Shown here one piece after another: positions 25,187-34,524 of a stretch of 64,000 nucleotides of DNA. The position numbers were made by a program, and so were the translations under genes. Source of the stretch: Fictibacillus phosphorivorans (GTDB lineage Bacteria > Bacillota > Bacilli > Bacillales > Fictibacillaceae); contig NZ_LRFC01000038.1 of assembly GCF_001619875.1 (NCBI RefSeq), positions 434,001 to 498,000 of the forward strand. Reading direction: 5' to 3'. The number at the start of each line of letters is the position of its first letter. Within the stretch, counting starts at the first letter, position 1. The notes beneath the pieces are model-generated. The model searched no databases, had not been told where the DNA came from, and was given only the letters and a program-made list of their open reading frames with translations.

Positions 25187-26173
25187 ATGGGTGTTAATTT
25201 AATTGATCATTACGTATTTAATCCATTTGAGGAACTAGAACTAGAGAGTAATACTAGACTTGTAATTTATGATAATGAAGAAGAAAAGTTTGCTTTTATT
25301 AAAGAGTTAGCACCTAAAGAAAAAGCAACAGTACCGCTAACTAGTTTACAAGAACATTTAAATTATAAATATAAATATCAAGTGAAATCTGAAAATAAAT
25401 GGATCGATTATGGAAAGTATAAAAAGCTCTTGCCAGAATCTAAAACGGATAAAGGAATAAAATATTTATTTTATAAATCTGAAGGCAGTGATCAATTAGT
25501 AGTAGTGTTTCAAGCAATTAACCAGAACCCTTCCTATAACTATATTAAAACGCTTAAAGATTTACCTATTAATAAATTGTTTATTAAAGATGATTACGGT
25601 GATGACGCTGCTACAAGAAGTTCTTATTATTTGGGTAAGAACAAATCATTTGATATTTCAGAAGCTACACAAGAACTTATAACGTCATTTGTGAACAATC
25701 TTCAAATAAAAAAAGAAAATGTAATTTTTGCAGGGTCCAGTAAAGGCGGATTTGCATCACTTTATCATGGTTATAAATTTGGTTGCGGTCATATTTTGTC
25801 TGGAGGCCCACAAATTCTATTAGGAGATTATTTGGGCCATCAGTCTGAAAAATCAATTAGACCACCAATTTTAAAGTATTTAGCTGGTGAAAATACTCCA
25901 GAATCAAAAGAATGGGCAAATAAATTAATGGTTGAAAATTTGAAGAATGCCAAAAAACCATATCCACAAACGGTTATTCATATTGGGGTAGGAGAACCTC
26001 ATTATGAAGAACATGTAGTCCCGTTCTTAGATATGGCGAAAAAACTGCAGATTAACAATGTATCGCTTGATGCTCAGGAATATAACACACATGAAGAATT
26101 GGCAATTTATTTCCCTAAGTTTTTTAGAACGAAAATGGAACAGTTAGTAAAAAAAATTGAAATTGCGAGGTAA
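25187..26173 (+). CDS. Alpha/beta-hydrolase-like capsule protein (Asp2/XcbB-like)
   Basis: 328 aa. A small N-terminal beta domain (1-95) precedes an alpha/beta-hydrolase fold with the nucleophile elbow GSSKGGFASL (Ser about residue 184) and THEEL (about 301) as a likely catalytic His position. A DDYGDD segment lies between. This pattern is found in accessory-Sec Asp2 proteins and in XcbB/CpsF-type capsule proteins, where esterase or acetyl-transfer roles have been shown or proposed. No signal peptide. AAGGGAG precedes the ATG by about 10 nt. It may acetylate or deacetylate the glycan made by this operon; the reaction is not known. Confidence 0.7.
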   Translation: MGVNLIDHYVFNPFEELELESNTRLVIYDNEEEKFAFIKELAPKEKATVPLTSLQEHLNYKYKYQVKSENKWIDYGKYKKLLPESKTDKGIKYLFYKSEGSDQLVVVFQAINQNPSYNYIKTLKDLPINKLFIKDDYGDDAATRSSYYLGKNKSFDISEATQELITSFVNNLQIKKENVIFAGSSKGGFASLYHGYKFGCGHILSGGPQILLGDYLGHQSEKSIRPPILKYLAGENTPESKEWANKLMVENLKNAKKPYPQTVIHIGVGEPHYEEHVVPFLDMAKKLQINNVSLDAQEYNTHEELAIYFPKFFRTKMEQLVKKIEIAR

Positions 26174-26179
26174 TGAAAA

Positions 26180-27457
26180 ATGAAAATCTGTACAATCGGT
26201 CTAGGATATATTGGTTTACCAACGTCTATTATGTTTGCTTTACATGATGTGGAAGTAGTAGGAGTCGATATTAAGCCTGAGGTTATTGAATCATTAAATT
26301 CGGGGAAGATCCATATTGAAGAGCCAGGTCTGCAGGAAGCTTTGGAGCAAGTAATTGAAAAAGGGACTTTCCGTGCAGCATTAGCACCTGAGGATGCAAA
26401 CGCATTTATCATTTCTGTTCCAACTCCGAACCATAATGACACTTATAAATCATGTGATCTTTCATATGTATTGAGTGCAGTAGAAAAGACAATTCCTTAC
26501 CTAGAGCATGGAAACGTATTAATCGTTGAATCAACAATCGCGCCAAGAAGCATGGACGACCATGTGAAACCTTTGGTTGAAAAAGCTGGATTTGTTGTCG
26601 GGAAAGATATTTTCCTAGTACACTGTCCTGAACGCGTACTACCTGGACAGATCATGCATGAACTTATTCATAACAACCGTATTGTTGGTGGAATTACGCC
26701 AGAATGTACAGAAGCTGGAGTTATGGTGTACAGTACTTTTGTTCAAGGTGAAATCATCAAGACAAATGCTAAAACAGCTGAAATGTCTAAACTAATGGAA
26801 AATACGTTCCGTGACGTAAACATTGCATTAGCAAACGAGTTGGCGAAAGTGTGTAATGAACTGGAAATCGATTCGTTAGAAGTTATTCAAATGGCAAACA
26901 AGCATCCGCGTGTTAACTTGCATACACCTGGTCCAGGAGTAGGTGGGCACTGTCTTGCTGTAGACCCTTATTTTATCGTTGCAAAGGCACCTGAAACAGC
27001 AAAACTTATTAATCTATCTCGTGAGATTAATACATCTATGCCGGAATACGTTGTGCAAAACGCGGAAGCAATGTTGGAAAAAACCAATGGTAAAGTGGTT
27101 ACAGTGTTTGGTTTAACCTATAAAGGCAATGTAGATGACATTCGTGAAAGTCCTGCGATGGAAATTTATGAAATGCTAAAAGGAAATGAGATGTATGAAG
27201 TGAGAGCATACGACCCTCACGTACAAGCTGATTTTGTGACAGAGGATTTAGAAGAAGCGGTTAATAACTCTGATCTAATTTTAGTTCTTACAGATCACAA
27301 TGAGTTTAAATATATGGATTGGTCAAAATTAGATGGTATGAAAAACAAACAAATTTTTGACACGAAAAATATTGTGTCAAATCGTAATGAGGAATTTAAC
27401 TATATCAACTACGGAAACTTATATGCTCATGTTAAGAAAGAAGTTGCCCTTGTATGA
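26180..27457 (+). CDS. Nucleotide-sugar dehydrogenase, UDP-ManNAc (WecC) type
   Basis: NAD-dependent four-electron oxidation of a UDP-N-acetylhexosamine to its uronic acid, most likely UDP-ManNAc to UDP-ManNAcA. 425 aa, full length. The Rossmann motif GLGYIGLP is at residues 7-14, with STIAPRS, HCPERVLPG, NTFRDVNIALANEL, the catalytic-Cys motif GVGGHCLAVDPYF (Cys about residue 258) and GLTYKGNVDDIRESPA. HCPERVLPG and GGHCLAVDPYF are the forms seen in WecC rather than UDP-glucose dehydrogenases. It gives the best clue to the composition of the exported polymer. The epimerase that would make UDP-ManNAc is not in this window. Its last 4 bp overlap the next gene. Confidence 0.88.
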   Translation: MKICTIGLGYIGLPTSIMFALHDVEVVGVDIKPEVIESLNSGKIHIEEPGLQEALEQVIEKGTFRAALAPEDANAFIISVPTPNHNDTYKSCDLSYVLSAVEKTIPYLEHGNVLIVESTIAPRSMDDHVKPLVEKAGFVVGKDIFLVHCPERVLPGQIMHELIHNNRIVGGITPECTEAGVMVYSTFVQGEIIKTNAKTAEMSKLMENTFRDVNIALANELAKVCNELEIDSLEVIQMANKHPRVNLHTPGPGVGGHCLAVDPYFIVAKAPETAKLINLSREINTSMPEYVVQNAEAMLEKTNGKVVTVFGLTYKGNVDDIRESPAMEIYEMLKGNEMYEVRAYDPHVQADFVTEDLEEAVNNSDLILVLTDHNEFKYMDWSKLDGMKNKQIFDTKNIVSNRNEEFNYINYGNLYAHVKKEVALV

Positions 27458-28257
27458 GGTTTGTTTTACAAATCTTGAAGGAGCAATTAAGTAATCTTTA
27501 TTTGATATTCAGGCTGGCATCCTATGATATGAAAAGCAAATATCAAATGCATTACCTGGGGGTTTTCTGGCAATTCTTAAATCCAGCTGTACAGGTTCTT
27601 GTTTACTGGGTAGTATTTGGTTTAGGTATTAGAGCTAGAAACCCTGTTGATGGTGTTCCTTATTTAATATGGCTTTTAGTGGGACTGATTCCTTGGTTTT
27701 TCATCAGCCCCACTATTGTCCAGGGGTCAAATAGTATATATTCAAAGGTTAATCTGGTATCTAAAATGAAATTTCCAGTCAGCCTGTTGCCTACCATTAC
27801 AATAATCAGCAATAGTTTGAATTTCCTGGTTCTCTTGGCAATCATGGTATTGATCATGTTTCTTAATGGATTTGTACCGACTGTTTTTTTCTTTCAGTTA
27901 CCATATTATCTATTCTGTACTTTTATGTTTTTGTTGGCCATTACTTTGTTATTCTCAACAGTCTCTGTTATAATCAGAGATTTTCAAAATGTATTGCAAT
28001 CGTTTATGAGAATGATTATGTTTTTGCTTCCTATCCTTTGGGACATTAATCGGCTGCCGGATAATATCCAAAAGATCCTTATGCTAAATCCCTTGTATTA
28101 TTTAATTGAAGGGTTTAGGAACACTTTCTTATATGAAACTTGGTTTTATGAAGACATCCTATATATGAGTTATTTCTGGTTTGTTACTTTACTCATCTTA
28201 TTAATAGGATCCATCTTACATTTGAAATTAAGAAGTAAATTTATTGATTATTTGTAA
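27454..28257 (+). CDS. tagG: ABC-2 type polysaccharide exporter permease, TagG-like
   Basis: Membrane subunit (267 aa, six hydrophobic segments) of the wall glycopolymer flippase; it moves undecaprenyl-linked polymer outward. N-terminal RLASYDMKSKYQMHYLGVFW and the WVVFGLG and LIWLLVGLIPWFF segments are typical of TagG/Wzm permeases. The ATGA overlap with the dehydrogenase gene shows translational coupling. It works with the ATPase encoded immediately downstream. In standard TagGH the substrate is wall teichoic acid; here the neighbouring sugar-acid genes suggest a different or modified polymer. Confidence 0.9.
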   Translation: MRFVLQILKEQLSNLYLIFRLASYDMKSKYQMHYLGVFWQFLNPAVQVLVYWVVFGLGIRARNPVDGVPYLIWLLVGLIPWFFISPTIVQGSNSIYSKVNLVSKMKFPVSLLPTITIISNSLNFLVLLAIMVLIMFLNGFVPTVFFFQLPYYLFCTFMFLLAITLLFSTVSVIIRDFQNVLQSFMRMIMFLLPILWDINRLPDNIQKILMLNPLYYLIEGFRNTFLYETWFYEDILYMSYFWFVTLLILLIGSILHLKLRSKFIDYL

Positions 28258-28279
28258 TTAGAATCTGGAGGCTTATTTA

Positions 28280-29896
28280 ATGGAGCCCATAGTAAAACTG
28301 CAAAACATTTCTAAAAAATATAGCCTATACCGTAAGAACTCGGATAAATTGATGGAACTTTTTTCCTTTAAAAAGAAGAAAGATCGAAGCTTTTTTGCTG
28401 TGCGCAACATTTCATTCGAAGCAAATAAAGGTGAAACAATTGGTATTATTGGCATAAATGGTTCTGGGAAATCGACACTTTCTAACTTATTAGCACAAGT
28501 TGTTCCGCCAACTTCTGGTGAAATGCGAATGAATGGAGAGCCATCACTTATTGCGATTTCTGCAGGGTTAAACAATCAACTTTCTGGTATGGAAAATATC
28601 CAATTAAAGTGTCTCATGCACGGAATGAAGAAAAGTGAGATCGAGGAAGTCATTTCTGCAATTATTGATTTTGCTGATATTGGAAGCTTTATCAATCAAC
28701 CAGTAAAGAACTATTCGAGTGGCATGAAGTCAAGGTTAGGATTTGCTATTTCTGTTCATACCAATCCAGATATTTTAATCGTTGACGAAGCGCTTTCCGT
28801 TGGTGACCAGACATTTTACGATAAATGTCTAAAAAAAATGGATGAATTTAAACAGCAAGGAAAGACCATCTTTTTTATCAGTCATTCGACCTCTCAAATT
28901 CAATCATTTTGTGATAAAGTACTCTGGATGCATTTTGGTGAGGTAAGAGAATTTAATGAAACCCGAGAAGTAATTAAAAATTACAAGTCGTTCATTAAAT
29001 GGTTTAATGCTTTAGATGATAAAGAGAAAAAACGTTATAAAGAAGAGAATCTTCATAAGCAGCAAACGAAACAACCCGATATGTCTAGTTCAAGGATGTA
29101 CACACAAAAATCAAAACGAAAAATGAGTAAAACAAAGAAGTGGGGCAGTTTCCTAACTTCCTTACAAATTGCTACGTTGTTTATTTTAGTAGTGTCTGCA
29201 GCGTCTCTAATGCTTTCCAATGGAAATGTACAGGCGTTAGTAAACGATCTTTTAGTAAAACAAGGAAGTAAAGAAGAGGCACCCAAAAAGAAAATACTAA
29301 TCCAAAAAGAGATTAATCATATAGGTCAGGTTCAAGAAGCGTCAGCATTCGTTTATAAGGATAATAAAAAATCTGAAAAGATTGGCGAGCTTAAATTCAC
29401 CGACTCTGTTTTTGTTGAAGAGCAGTATAATAATCTTTTTAAGGTTAAATATGATGAAGTTACTGGATATACAGAAAAGAAAAACATTGCTATAACCGAT
29501 AATGAAAAACCAAATCAGTTGGCTGCTTTTTCTGATTTTTTTCCGCTGACTCCAGAAACTTTTGATACATCATATGAATTTTTCTTTTCTCAAATAGGAA
29601 GTAACTATGATGAAGTAAAAGAGAAATTAAGAGGATTAACAGAGGAAACCACAACAAAAGACGGTCTTAAGCAATTGCACTACGGCTACGATAATTTTAT
29701 CTATCGATTTAACGAGAGTGGAACGGTTGATACAATCATTACTACCAATGTAGAAGAAACTCAAGATATAAACGCTATAAGTGAACTTGCGCTCTTAAAA
29801 TCTAATAATCAATCACTATTTTATTTTTTGATGAAAGATTACGAGGTATATTTAGACTTTAACGAAAAAACAATTACTTTTAAAAAGCTTAGTTAA
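28280..29896 (+). CDS. tagH: ABC exporter ATPase with membrane anchor and SH3-like tail, TagH-like
   Basis: 538 aa, close to B. subtilis TagH in length and plan. The ATPase domain (1-250) has Walker [10 protein letters not shown] (about 58-66), signature YSSGMKSR (about 144-151), Walker [13 protein letters not shown] (about 164-175) and H-loop FFISHS. A basic linker precedes one transmembrane helix (about 293-313). An extracellular SH3-like domain (about 345-400, ASAFVYKDN...[12 protein letters not shown]) and a C-terminal domain follow. GGAGG is about 8 nt upstream of the ATG. It energises export by the TagG-like permease. Two terminators follow, so it ends the operon. Confidence 0.92.
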   Translation: MEPIVKLQNISKKYSLYRKNSDKLMELFSFKKKKDRSFFAVRNISFEANKGETIGIIGINGSGKSTLSNLLAQVVPPTSGEMRMNGEPSLIAISAGLNNQLSGMENIQLKCLMHGMKKSEIEEVISAIIDFADIGSFINQPVKNYSSGMKSRLGFAISVHTNPDILIVDEALSVGDQTFYDKCLKKMDEFKQQGKTIFFISHSTSQIQSFCDKVLWMHFGEVREFNETREVIKNYKSFIKWFNALDDKEKKRYKEENLHKQQTKQPDMSSSRMYTQKSKRKMSKTKKWGSFLTSLQIATLFILVVSAASLMLSNGNVQALVNDLLVKQGSKEEAPKKKILIQKEINHIGQVQEASAFVYKDNKKSEKIGELKFTDSVFVEEQYNNLFKVKYDEVTGYTEKKNIAITDNEKPNQLAAFSDFFPLTPETFDTSYEFFFSQIGSNYDEVKEKLRGLTEETTTKDGLKQLHYGYDNFIYRFNESGTVDTIITTNVEETQDINAISELALLKSNNQSLFYFLMKDYEVYLDFNEKTITFKKLS

Positions 29897-29911
29897 TATA
29901 TTTGATTAGGT

Positions 29912-29949
29912 AACAACAAGTGAGTAGTTTATACGTTGTTGTTTTTTCT
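29912..29949 (+). terminator. First terminator after tagH
   Basis: AACAAC pairs with GTTGTT across an AT-rich loop and is followed by six T. Confidence 0.7.
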
Positions 29950-30042
29950 GGTTAGACATTGTGCGTAATTAAGAGTGCCAGAGAAGCATAATATGTATGA
30001 TAGAAGTTCAAAAGATAGTGATAAAGTTAATTAAGAATGACA

Positions 30043-30077
30043 AACACCGAAGCCTCTTGGGGTTTTGGTGTTTTTTT
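30043..30077 (+). terminator. Second, stronger terminator after tagH
   Basis: ACACCGAAGCC pairs with GGGGTTTTGGTGT (with G-T pairs) and is followed by seven T. The remainder of 29950-30235 is AT-rich and shows nothing else I can name. Confidence 0.8.
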
Positions 30078-30235
30078 AATACCAAGCATTTTTCCTTAAT
30101 CCGTTTAGTAAAGTATTGATTTTGTTATATTAAGGTCGATAAAAGAAGTATGAAATCTAGCAGGATGACAAAGACGTTATAATCTATTTTTCTTGAAAAT
30201 AAGATCTTGAATAATAATTTGAAAGGAATTTTTTC

Positions 30236-30682
30236 ATGAATAAAATTAATATAGAAATTACAATTTTAGGAGAATACTCAACATATGATGGGCTTCGTAC
30301 TGAAGCAGAAAAAATGCCTAAAACATCGCGGCAGCAATTCATAAAGGCTTTAGATGTTGTAAGAAAAAACCTTACTTCTGAAAAGGTTTATTTTCTGTCT
30401 ACAGGTGCCTTCAGCGGAACCACATTTGGTTACTTATTTATCACCGATACAAAAGCGGTATTAGCAGAGGTAAAGCCATTTGGAAAAGTAAAAGCACATG
30501 AACTTAAGTACACAGATTATACAGAAATTGATTATGATATTCTTAAAGCTTTTGGTATAACTGCAACTGTAATAGAATTAAAAAAACCTGGTTTATTTGG
30601 AAGTAAGAAAAATAAGATCACTCATATTCCTCAAAAAGATTTTGATGATATCTTTAAATTAATAAAAATGCAAGTTAGTTGA
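30236..30682 (+). CDS. Bacterial PH-like domain protein (YokE type)
   Basis: A 148-aa cytoplasmic protein. After a helical N-terminus (1-45) the segment EKVYFLSTGAFSGTTFGYLFITDTKAVL and the following strands have the small beta-barrel rhythm of bacterial PH-like domains such as YokE (shown here in shorter parts: EKVYFLSTGAF, GYLFITDTKAVL). The C-terminal helix DFDDIFKLIKMQV closes the fold. Ligand and role are unknown. GAAAGGAAT lies 8 nt before the ATG. It is the first gene past the glycan operon terminators and is still AT-rich. Confidence 0.6.
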   Translation: MNKINIEITILGEYSTYDGLRTEAEKMPKTSRQQFIKALDVVRKNLTSEKVYFLSTGAFSGTTFGYLFITDTKAVLAEVKPFGKVKAHELKYTDYTEIDYDILKAFGITATVIELKKPGLFGSKKNKITHIPQKDFDDIFKLIKMQVS

Positions 30683-30788
30683 ATTCAAGAGTATCAATGT
30701 AAAAAAATTTGAATGATGATTATTACTCCCATCACAAGAGAGAAGCTAAGGTAGTAATTTTGACAGGTTGAAGTAAAGGAGATGTTAC

Positions 30789-31127
30789 GTGTCACGTCCC
30801 TGGACTATTGAACAACAGGTTTATTTAATTGAAGCGATACCTCAATATCGCAGTACGATTGAAGGATATGAATCAAATATAGCCAGAAAGTTAACAAGAA
30901 GCTTTTCTGAAAAGCTTTATAATAATACACCTGCCCTTAGAGATAGAAGTATTGGAGCCATTGAACAGCGTCTTCCGTATCTGGATAATTTACTTGCAGG
31001 AGCGTTTATAAAAGAAGCTTATGCAATTAAAGATCAACATTTATACCAAACAAAACCTAGAAAAGATTCGTCAGTGGTGCCAAACCGATGTAACACGAGG
31101 CACTCTTATAATGGATTCTTAAAGTAA
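30789..31127 (+). CDS. Hypothetical protein, 112 aa
   Basis: Begins at GTG 30789 with AAAGGAGATG upstream. The N-terminus SRPWTIEQQVYLIEAIPQYR resembles the first helix of a Myb/SANT-like or RsfA-like DNA-binding domain, and SIGAIEQRLPYLDNLL could be its last helix. A positively charged, low-complexity tail follows. I do not recognise the family; a small DNA-binding protein is a guess. A clear terminator lies about 100 bp downstream. Confidence 0.5.
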   Translation: MSRPWTIEQQVYLIEAIPQYRSTIEGYESNIARKLTRSFSEKLYNNTPALRDRSIGAIEQRLPYLDNLLAGAFIKEAYAIKDQHLYQTKPRKDSSVVPNRCNTRHSYNGFLK

Positions 31128-31223
31128 GGTAAGGTGACTATAAGGAACAAATAAGAGTTCTGACGAGTTTGTATCAGAATAAGTGCCCGATTACTCCTTT
31201 TACTATATAGAAAGATCACATTG

Positions 31224-31251
31224 CTCTGCCTAATTATTAGGTAGAGTTTTT
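31224..31251 (+). terminator. Terminator before the inhA-like gene
   Basis: CTCTGCCTAAT pairs with ATTAGGTAGAG (one G-T pair) with no loop beyond a single base and is followed by five T. Confidence 0.85.
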
Positions 31252-31258
31252 GCTTTCT

Positions 31259-31286
31259 TTGCTACCCGTTACAAAAGTATTATAAT
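31259..31286 (+). promoter_or_regulatory. Sigma-A-type promoter for the immune inhibitor A gene
   Basis: TTGCTA at 31259-31264, 16 bp, TATAAT at 31281-31286. The predicted start of transcription is near 31293, giving a leader of about 105 nt. Confidence 0.6.
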
Positions 31287-31326
31287 ATTTCAATTTTCTT
31301 ACATTATTATAATGAGCAGGTAACGC

Positions 31327-31342
31327 GTTCTCTTTAAAGAAT
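31327..31342. promoter_or_regulatory. SinR-like inverted repeat in the inhA leader
   Basis: GTTCTCTTTAAAGAAT matches the SinR inverted operator (GTTCTYT, 2 bp, ARAGAAC) at all but the last base. It lies about 35 bp downstream of the predicted transcription start, where a bound repressor could block elongation. SinR represses exoprotease genes in B. subtilis. Confidence 0.5.
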
Positions 31343-31397
31343 ATAAAATATAGGAATATGTATCTATTATTCCAAATACGTTTAGGGGGTATTTAGT

Positions 31398-33758
31398 TTG
31401 GTTAACCAAAGGATAGCTACGTCTGTAGCATTAGCCACTCTGTTAAGCTTTAGTACATTAACAGGGTTTCCTGCTGTGTCAACGGCTCAAACAGTTGATG
31501 TGAAGAGTGTACTTAGTGAGGTGAAGAGTAAGAGTGTGGCAAATCATGGTCATCATGATTCTACTTTTGATCTAGGTATTGCGAACGATGAGAGATTAAT
31601 AGTTATGCTTAAAAGAGAAGGAAAGATTGAGGCTGGTGCTAGTCCTGCTCAAGCAGAACAGGCTTTAAAAAAATATTTAAATACTAAAGCTGAAGGGGCT
31701 AAGAAATCCAAAGCAGAAAAAGAGAAAAATGTACATATTGACCATTTGAATAAGGTTAGCCCGAATGGGGTTACTAAGGGAAAAGGAAATAAACTTGGAC
31801 AAGCTAAAAAAGGGAATGTAGATTCCGTTAAGGAAGAAAATTGGGAAGGTGGACAATCAAAAGATAATCTACTCATTCTTTTGATAGAATTTGATGATTT
31901 TAAAGCGTCAGACATCGAAGAGAAATATACGGATATGTACTATGAAGAATATACGCCAGAACACTATAACGATATGCTCTTTAATGATGAGAGTTATGCA
32001 GGACCAAATGGTGAAACATTAATTTCCATGAAACGCTTTTATGAAGAACAATCTGGAGGCAGTTACTCTGTAGATGGTCAAGTGTCGTCTTATTGGTATA
32101 AGGCAAAACATGATGCAGCCTATTATGGTGGTAACAATAGTAATGATAATGATTCTAATCCGGGTGAACTAATTAAAGAAGCTTTAGCTCAAGCTGTAAA
32201 GGACCCATCTATTAATCTGGCAGATTTTGACCTAAATGGAGACAAAATCATTGATCAATTAATGGTTGTTCACTCTAGTGTAGGAGAAGAAGCTGGTGGG
32301 GGTGAATTAGGAGAAGATGCGATTTGGTCGCATAAATCAAGCATCTATGATATCGTCGATGGAAAAGCATATTATCATGATATCCCTGGTACTGAGTATA
32401 CCGCATACGGTTATACGATCCAACCGGCAGATGGAGCAGCAGGGGTGTTCACGCATGAATTTGGACATGCACTAGGTCTTCCAGATGAATATGATACAAT
32501 TTATTCCGGAGCTGGTGAAGCTGTAAGTTACTGGTCCATCATGTCAAGTGGTAGCTGGGCTGGTGATATTCCAGGAACAGAACCAACTGGTTTTAGTGCA
32601 TGGTCAAAAGAGTTTTTACAAGCATCAATGCCAGGAAGTAATTGGTTCAAAAATGGTTCTATATCTTTAGAAGAAGTGAACAGTAAAGGTGTTGAAGTCC
32701 TACTTGATGAAGCTGTAACAAAGGGAACTAATAACGATGCTGTTCGCGTAAATCTTCCTGACAAGGTAAATGTTATTAATACTCCTGCATCAGGTCAGTA
32801 CGAGTACTATGGCGGCAAAGGTGATGAAGTAGACCACAAAATGGTTACAACCGTTAATCTTACTTCAGCAAAAAATGTAAGTTTAGAATATGATGTATGG
32901 TACGAAATAGAAGAGAACTGGGATTATGGTATGGTTCAGGTTTCTACAGATAATGGGGCGACATGGAAGTCATTATCAACTCCTCATACAAACTCTGACC
33001 TTGTAGAGGGCGGATATCCGGCCATTAAGGCAAATCTCCCCGGCTATACGGGTTCAAGTAATGGATGGCTGCATGAATCCATTGATTTGAGTAATTATGC
33101 TGGAAAAGAAATTCAGTTACAATTCCGTTCTATGACGGACTGGGTTGCTAATCTTAATGGCATGTTTGTAGATAACATTTCTGTTAAAGCAGATGGCAAA
33201 GATTTTCTGTTTGATGGAGCTGAAGGGAAAGGGGTCTTTACACTTGATGGCTTTGAATCTCACAATGGTTCCTATACCGCACCGCATTACTATTTACTTG
33301 AGTGGAGATCTCACAACGGAGTAGATGAAGGGTTGGCTCATATCCGTCGCGGCGCAAGCTTAATGTCCTTCGATCCTGGCCTGGTTGTTTGGTATGTAGA
33401 TGAAGCATACGGAGACAACTGGACAGGTGTTCATCCTGGTGATGGCTTCCTGGGAGTGGTAGATGCTGATCAACATACTCTTTCCTGGAGTGATGGTACT
33501 GTAGGGTCTACCCGTTACCAAATTCATGATGCAGCCTTTAGTCTGGGTAAATCAGAAAAAATGTTTTTAAACTATCCAGGGTTGTTTACTATGAGAGACA
33601 ACTTTACTAAACGCACTCCATTATTTGACGATAGCCTAGATTACAGTAATCCAGGTCTTGTAGATGCTGGCCGTAACGTACCGAAATACGGACTGAAATT
33701 CCGCGTTACAGGTGAAAGTGCAGATGGTACGGTTGGAAAAGTATTAATCTATAAATAA
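31398..33758 (+). CDS. Immune inhibitor A metalloprotease (peptidase M6)
   Basis: Secreted zinc metalloprotease of 786 aa related to InhA of the B. cereus group, which degrades host antimicrobial peptides and matrix proteins. A signal peptide covers residues 1-30 and a Lys-rich propeptide runs to about 150. The M6 catalytic domain has HEFGHALGLPDEYD at about 352-365 (HExxH plus the downstream acidic residues) and IMSSGSW. Beta-rich domains follow, including a MAM-like or jelly-roll segment (VSLEYDVWYEIEENWDYG, about 495-512). TTG 31398 is used because AGGGGG is 8 nt upstream. Calcium-binding DxNxD-like residues occur around DFDLNGDKIIDQ. It may be repressed through the SinR-like site in its leader. 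A second M6 protease lies at 60214. Confidence 0.93.
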   Translation: MVNQRIATSVALATLLSFSTLTGFPAVSTAQTVDVKSVLSEVKSKSVANHGHHDSTFDLGIANDERLIVMLKREGKIEAGASPAQAEQALKKYLNTKAEGAKKSKAEKEKNVHIDHLNKVSPNGVTKGKGNKLGQAKKGNVDSVKEENWEGGQSKDNLLILLIEFDDFKASDIEEKYTDMYYEEYTPEHYNDMLFNDESYAGPNGETLISMKRFYEEQSGGSYSVDGQVSSYWYKAKHDAAYYGGNNSNDNDSNPGELIKEALAQAVKDPSINLADFDLNGDKIIDQLMVVHSSVGEEAGGGELGEDAIWSHKSSIYDIVDGKAYYHDIPGTEYTAYGYTIQPADGAAGVFTHEFGHALGLPDEYDTIYSGAGEAVSYWSIMSSGSWAGDIPGTEPTGFSAWSKEFLQASMPGSNWFKNGSISLEEVNSKGVEVLLDEAVTKGTNNDAVRVNLPDKVNVINTPASGQYEYYGGKGDEVDHKMVTTVNLTSAKNVSLEYDVWYEIEENWDYGMVQVSTDNGATWKSLSTPHTNSDLVEGGYPAIKANLPGYTGSSNGWLHESIDLSNYAGKEIQLQFRSMTDWVANLNGMFVDNISVKADGKDFLFDGAEGKGVFTLDGFESHNGSYTAPHYYLLEWRSHNGVDEGLAHIRRGASLMSFDPGLVVWYVDEAYGDNWTGVHPGDGFLGVVDADQHTLSWSDGTVGSTRYQIHDAAFSLGKSEKMFLNYPGLFTMRDNFTKRTPLFDDSLDYSNPGLVDAGRNVPKYGLKFRVTGESADGTVGKVLIYK

Positions 33759-33783
33759 AATGTGTAAACAATTATATGAAAAG

Positions 33784-33819
33784 GAAGCATGGGGAAAGTT
33801 CTCATGCTTTCTTTTTTTT
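33784..33819 (+). terminator. Terminator of the inhA-like gene
   Basis: GAAGCATG pairs with CATGCTTTC across a GGGAAAGTTCT loop and is followed by eight T. Confidence 0.85.
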
Positions 33820-33966
33820 GTTCTAGAGATACCGACACCGACGGTTAAGTAGGCTCGAAGTAGCAATATTCCTCCCTATAATAAGGAACAAAAAAATTAC
33901 CATATATTGAAACTCAATCACCCCCTGCATCGTCTTATCATTAGAACGACAAGGAGGTCGTGTGAT

Positions 33967-34524
33967 GTGGAGGAAGATCATTTGATTGCAAAAATAAACC
34001 GTAACTCACCCAGTCGTGAGGATGCGTTTAACAAATTAATGGATATGTATGGCGAAGAGATAAAACGTCTGATCTTTTCTTTTGTGAAGAATTGGCCTCA
34101 AGCAGAAGATCTTACACAGGACGTTTTTGTAACGCTGTATACGAAGCTGGAGACATTTCGTGGGGAGTCTAACATACGCAGCTGGATCTATTCCATTGCT
34201 ATAAATAAAACAAAAGATTATTTGAAAAGCTGGCACTTTCGGAAGATGCAGGTGACGGATAAATTAAAAGGCGAACCCAAAACAGGGAAGAATGCGGTTG
34301 AATTGCATGTTATATCAAATACGGAAGATCGCATTCTATATGAGTCGGTTTTGCAATTACCTTTAAAATACCGAGAAGTGATTCTAATCCACTATTATAA
34401 GGAATTTTCAATCCGAGAAACGAGCGAGTTTCTTTCAATAAAAGAAGCTACCGTAAAAACAAGACTAAGCCGTGCCAGGAAATTACTTCAAGAACAATAT
34501 ACTAAGCTTGGAGGTGAAAGATGA
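33967..34524 (+). CDS. ECF-type RNA polymerase sigma factor
   Basis: 185-aa sigma-70 family factor with only regions 2 and 4. Region 2 is about residues 12-85 (AFNKLMDMYGEEIKRLIFSF, AEDLTQDVFVTLYTKLETF, SNIRSWIYSIAINKTKDYL). Region 4 is about 125-175 (LPLKYREVILIHYYKEFS, TVKTRLSRARKLL). GTG 33967 is used with AGGAGG 9 nt upstream; the TTG at 33907 has none. Its last bases overlap the next gene (ATGA), and that gene has the topology of an anti-sigma factor, so the pair is a typical ECF sigma/anti-sigma module responding to an envelope signal. Regulated genes are not evident from the sequence. Confidence 0.92.
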   Translation: MEEDHLIAKINRNSPSREDAFNKLMDMYGEEIKRLIFSFVKNWPQAEDLTQDVFVTLYTKLETFRGESNIRSWIYSIAINKTKDYLKSWHFRKMQVTDKLKGEPKTGKNAVELHVISNTEDRILYESVLQLPLKYREVILIHYYKEFSIRETSEFLSIKEATVKTRLSRARKLLQEQYTKLGGER

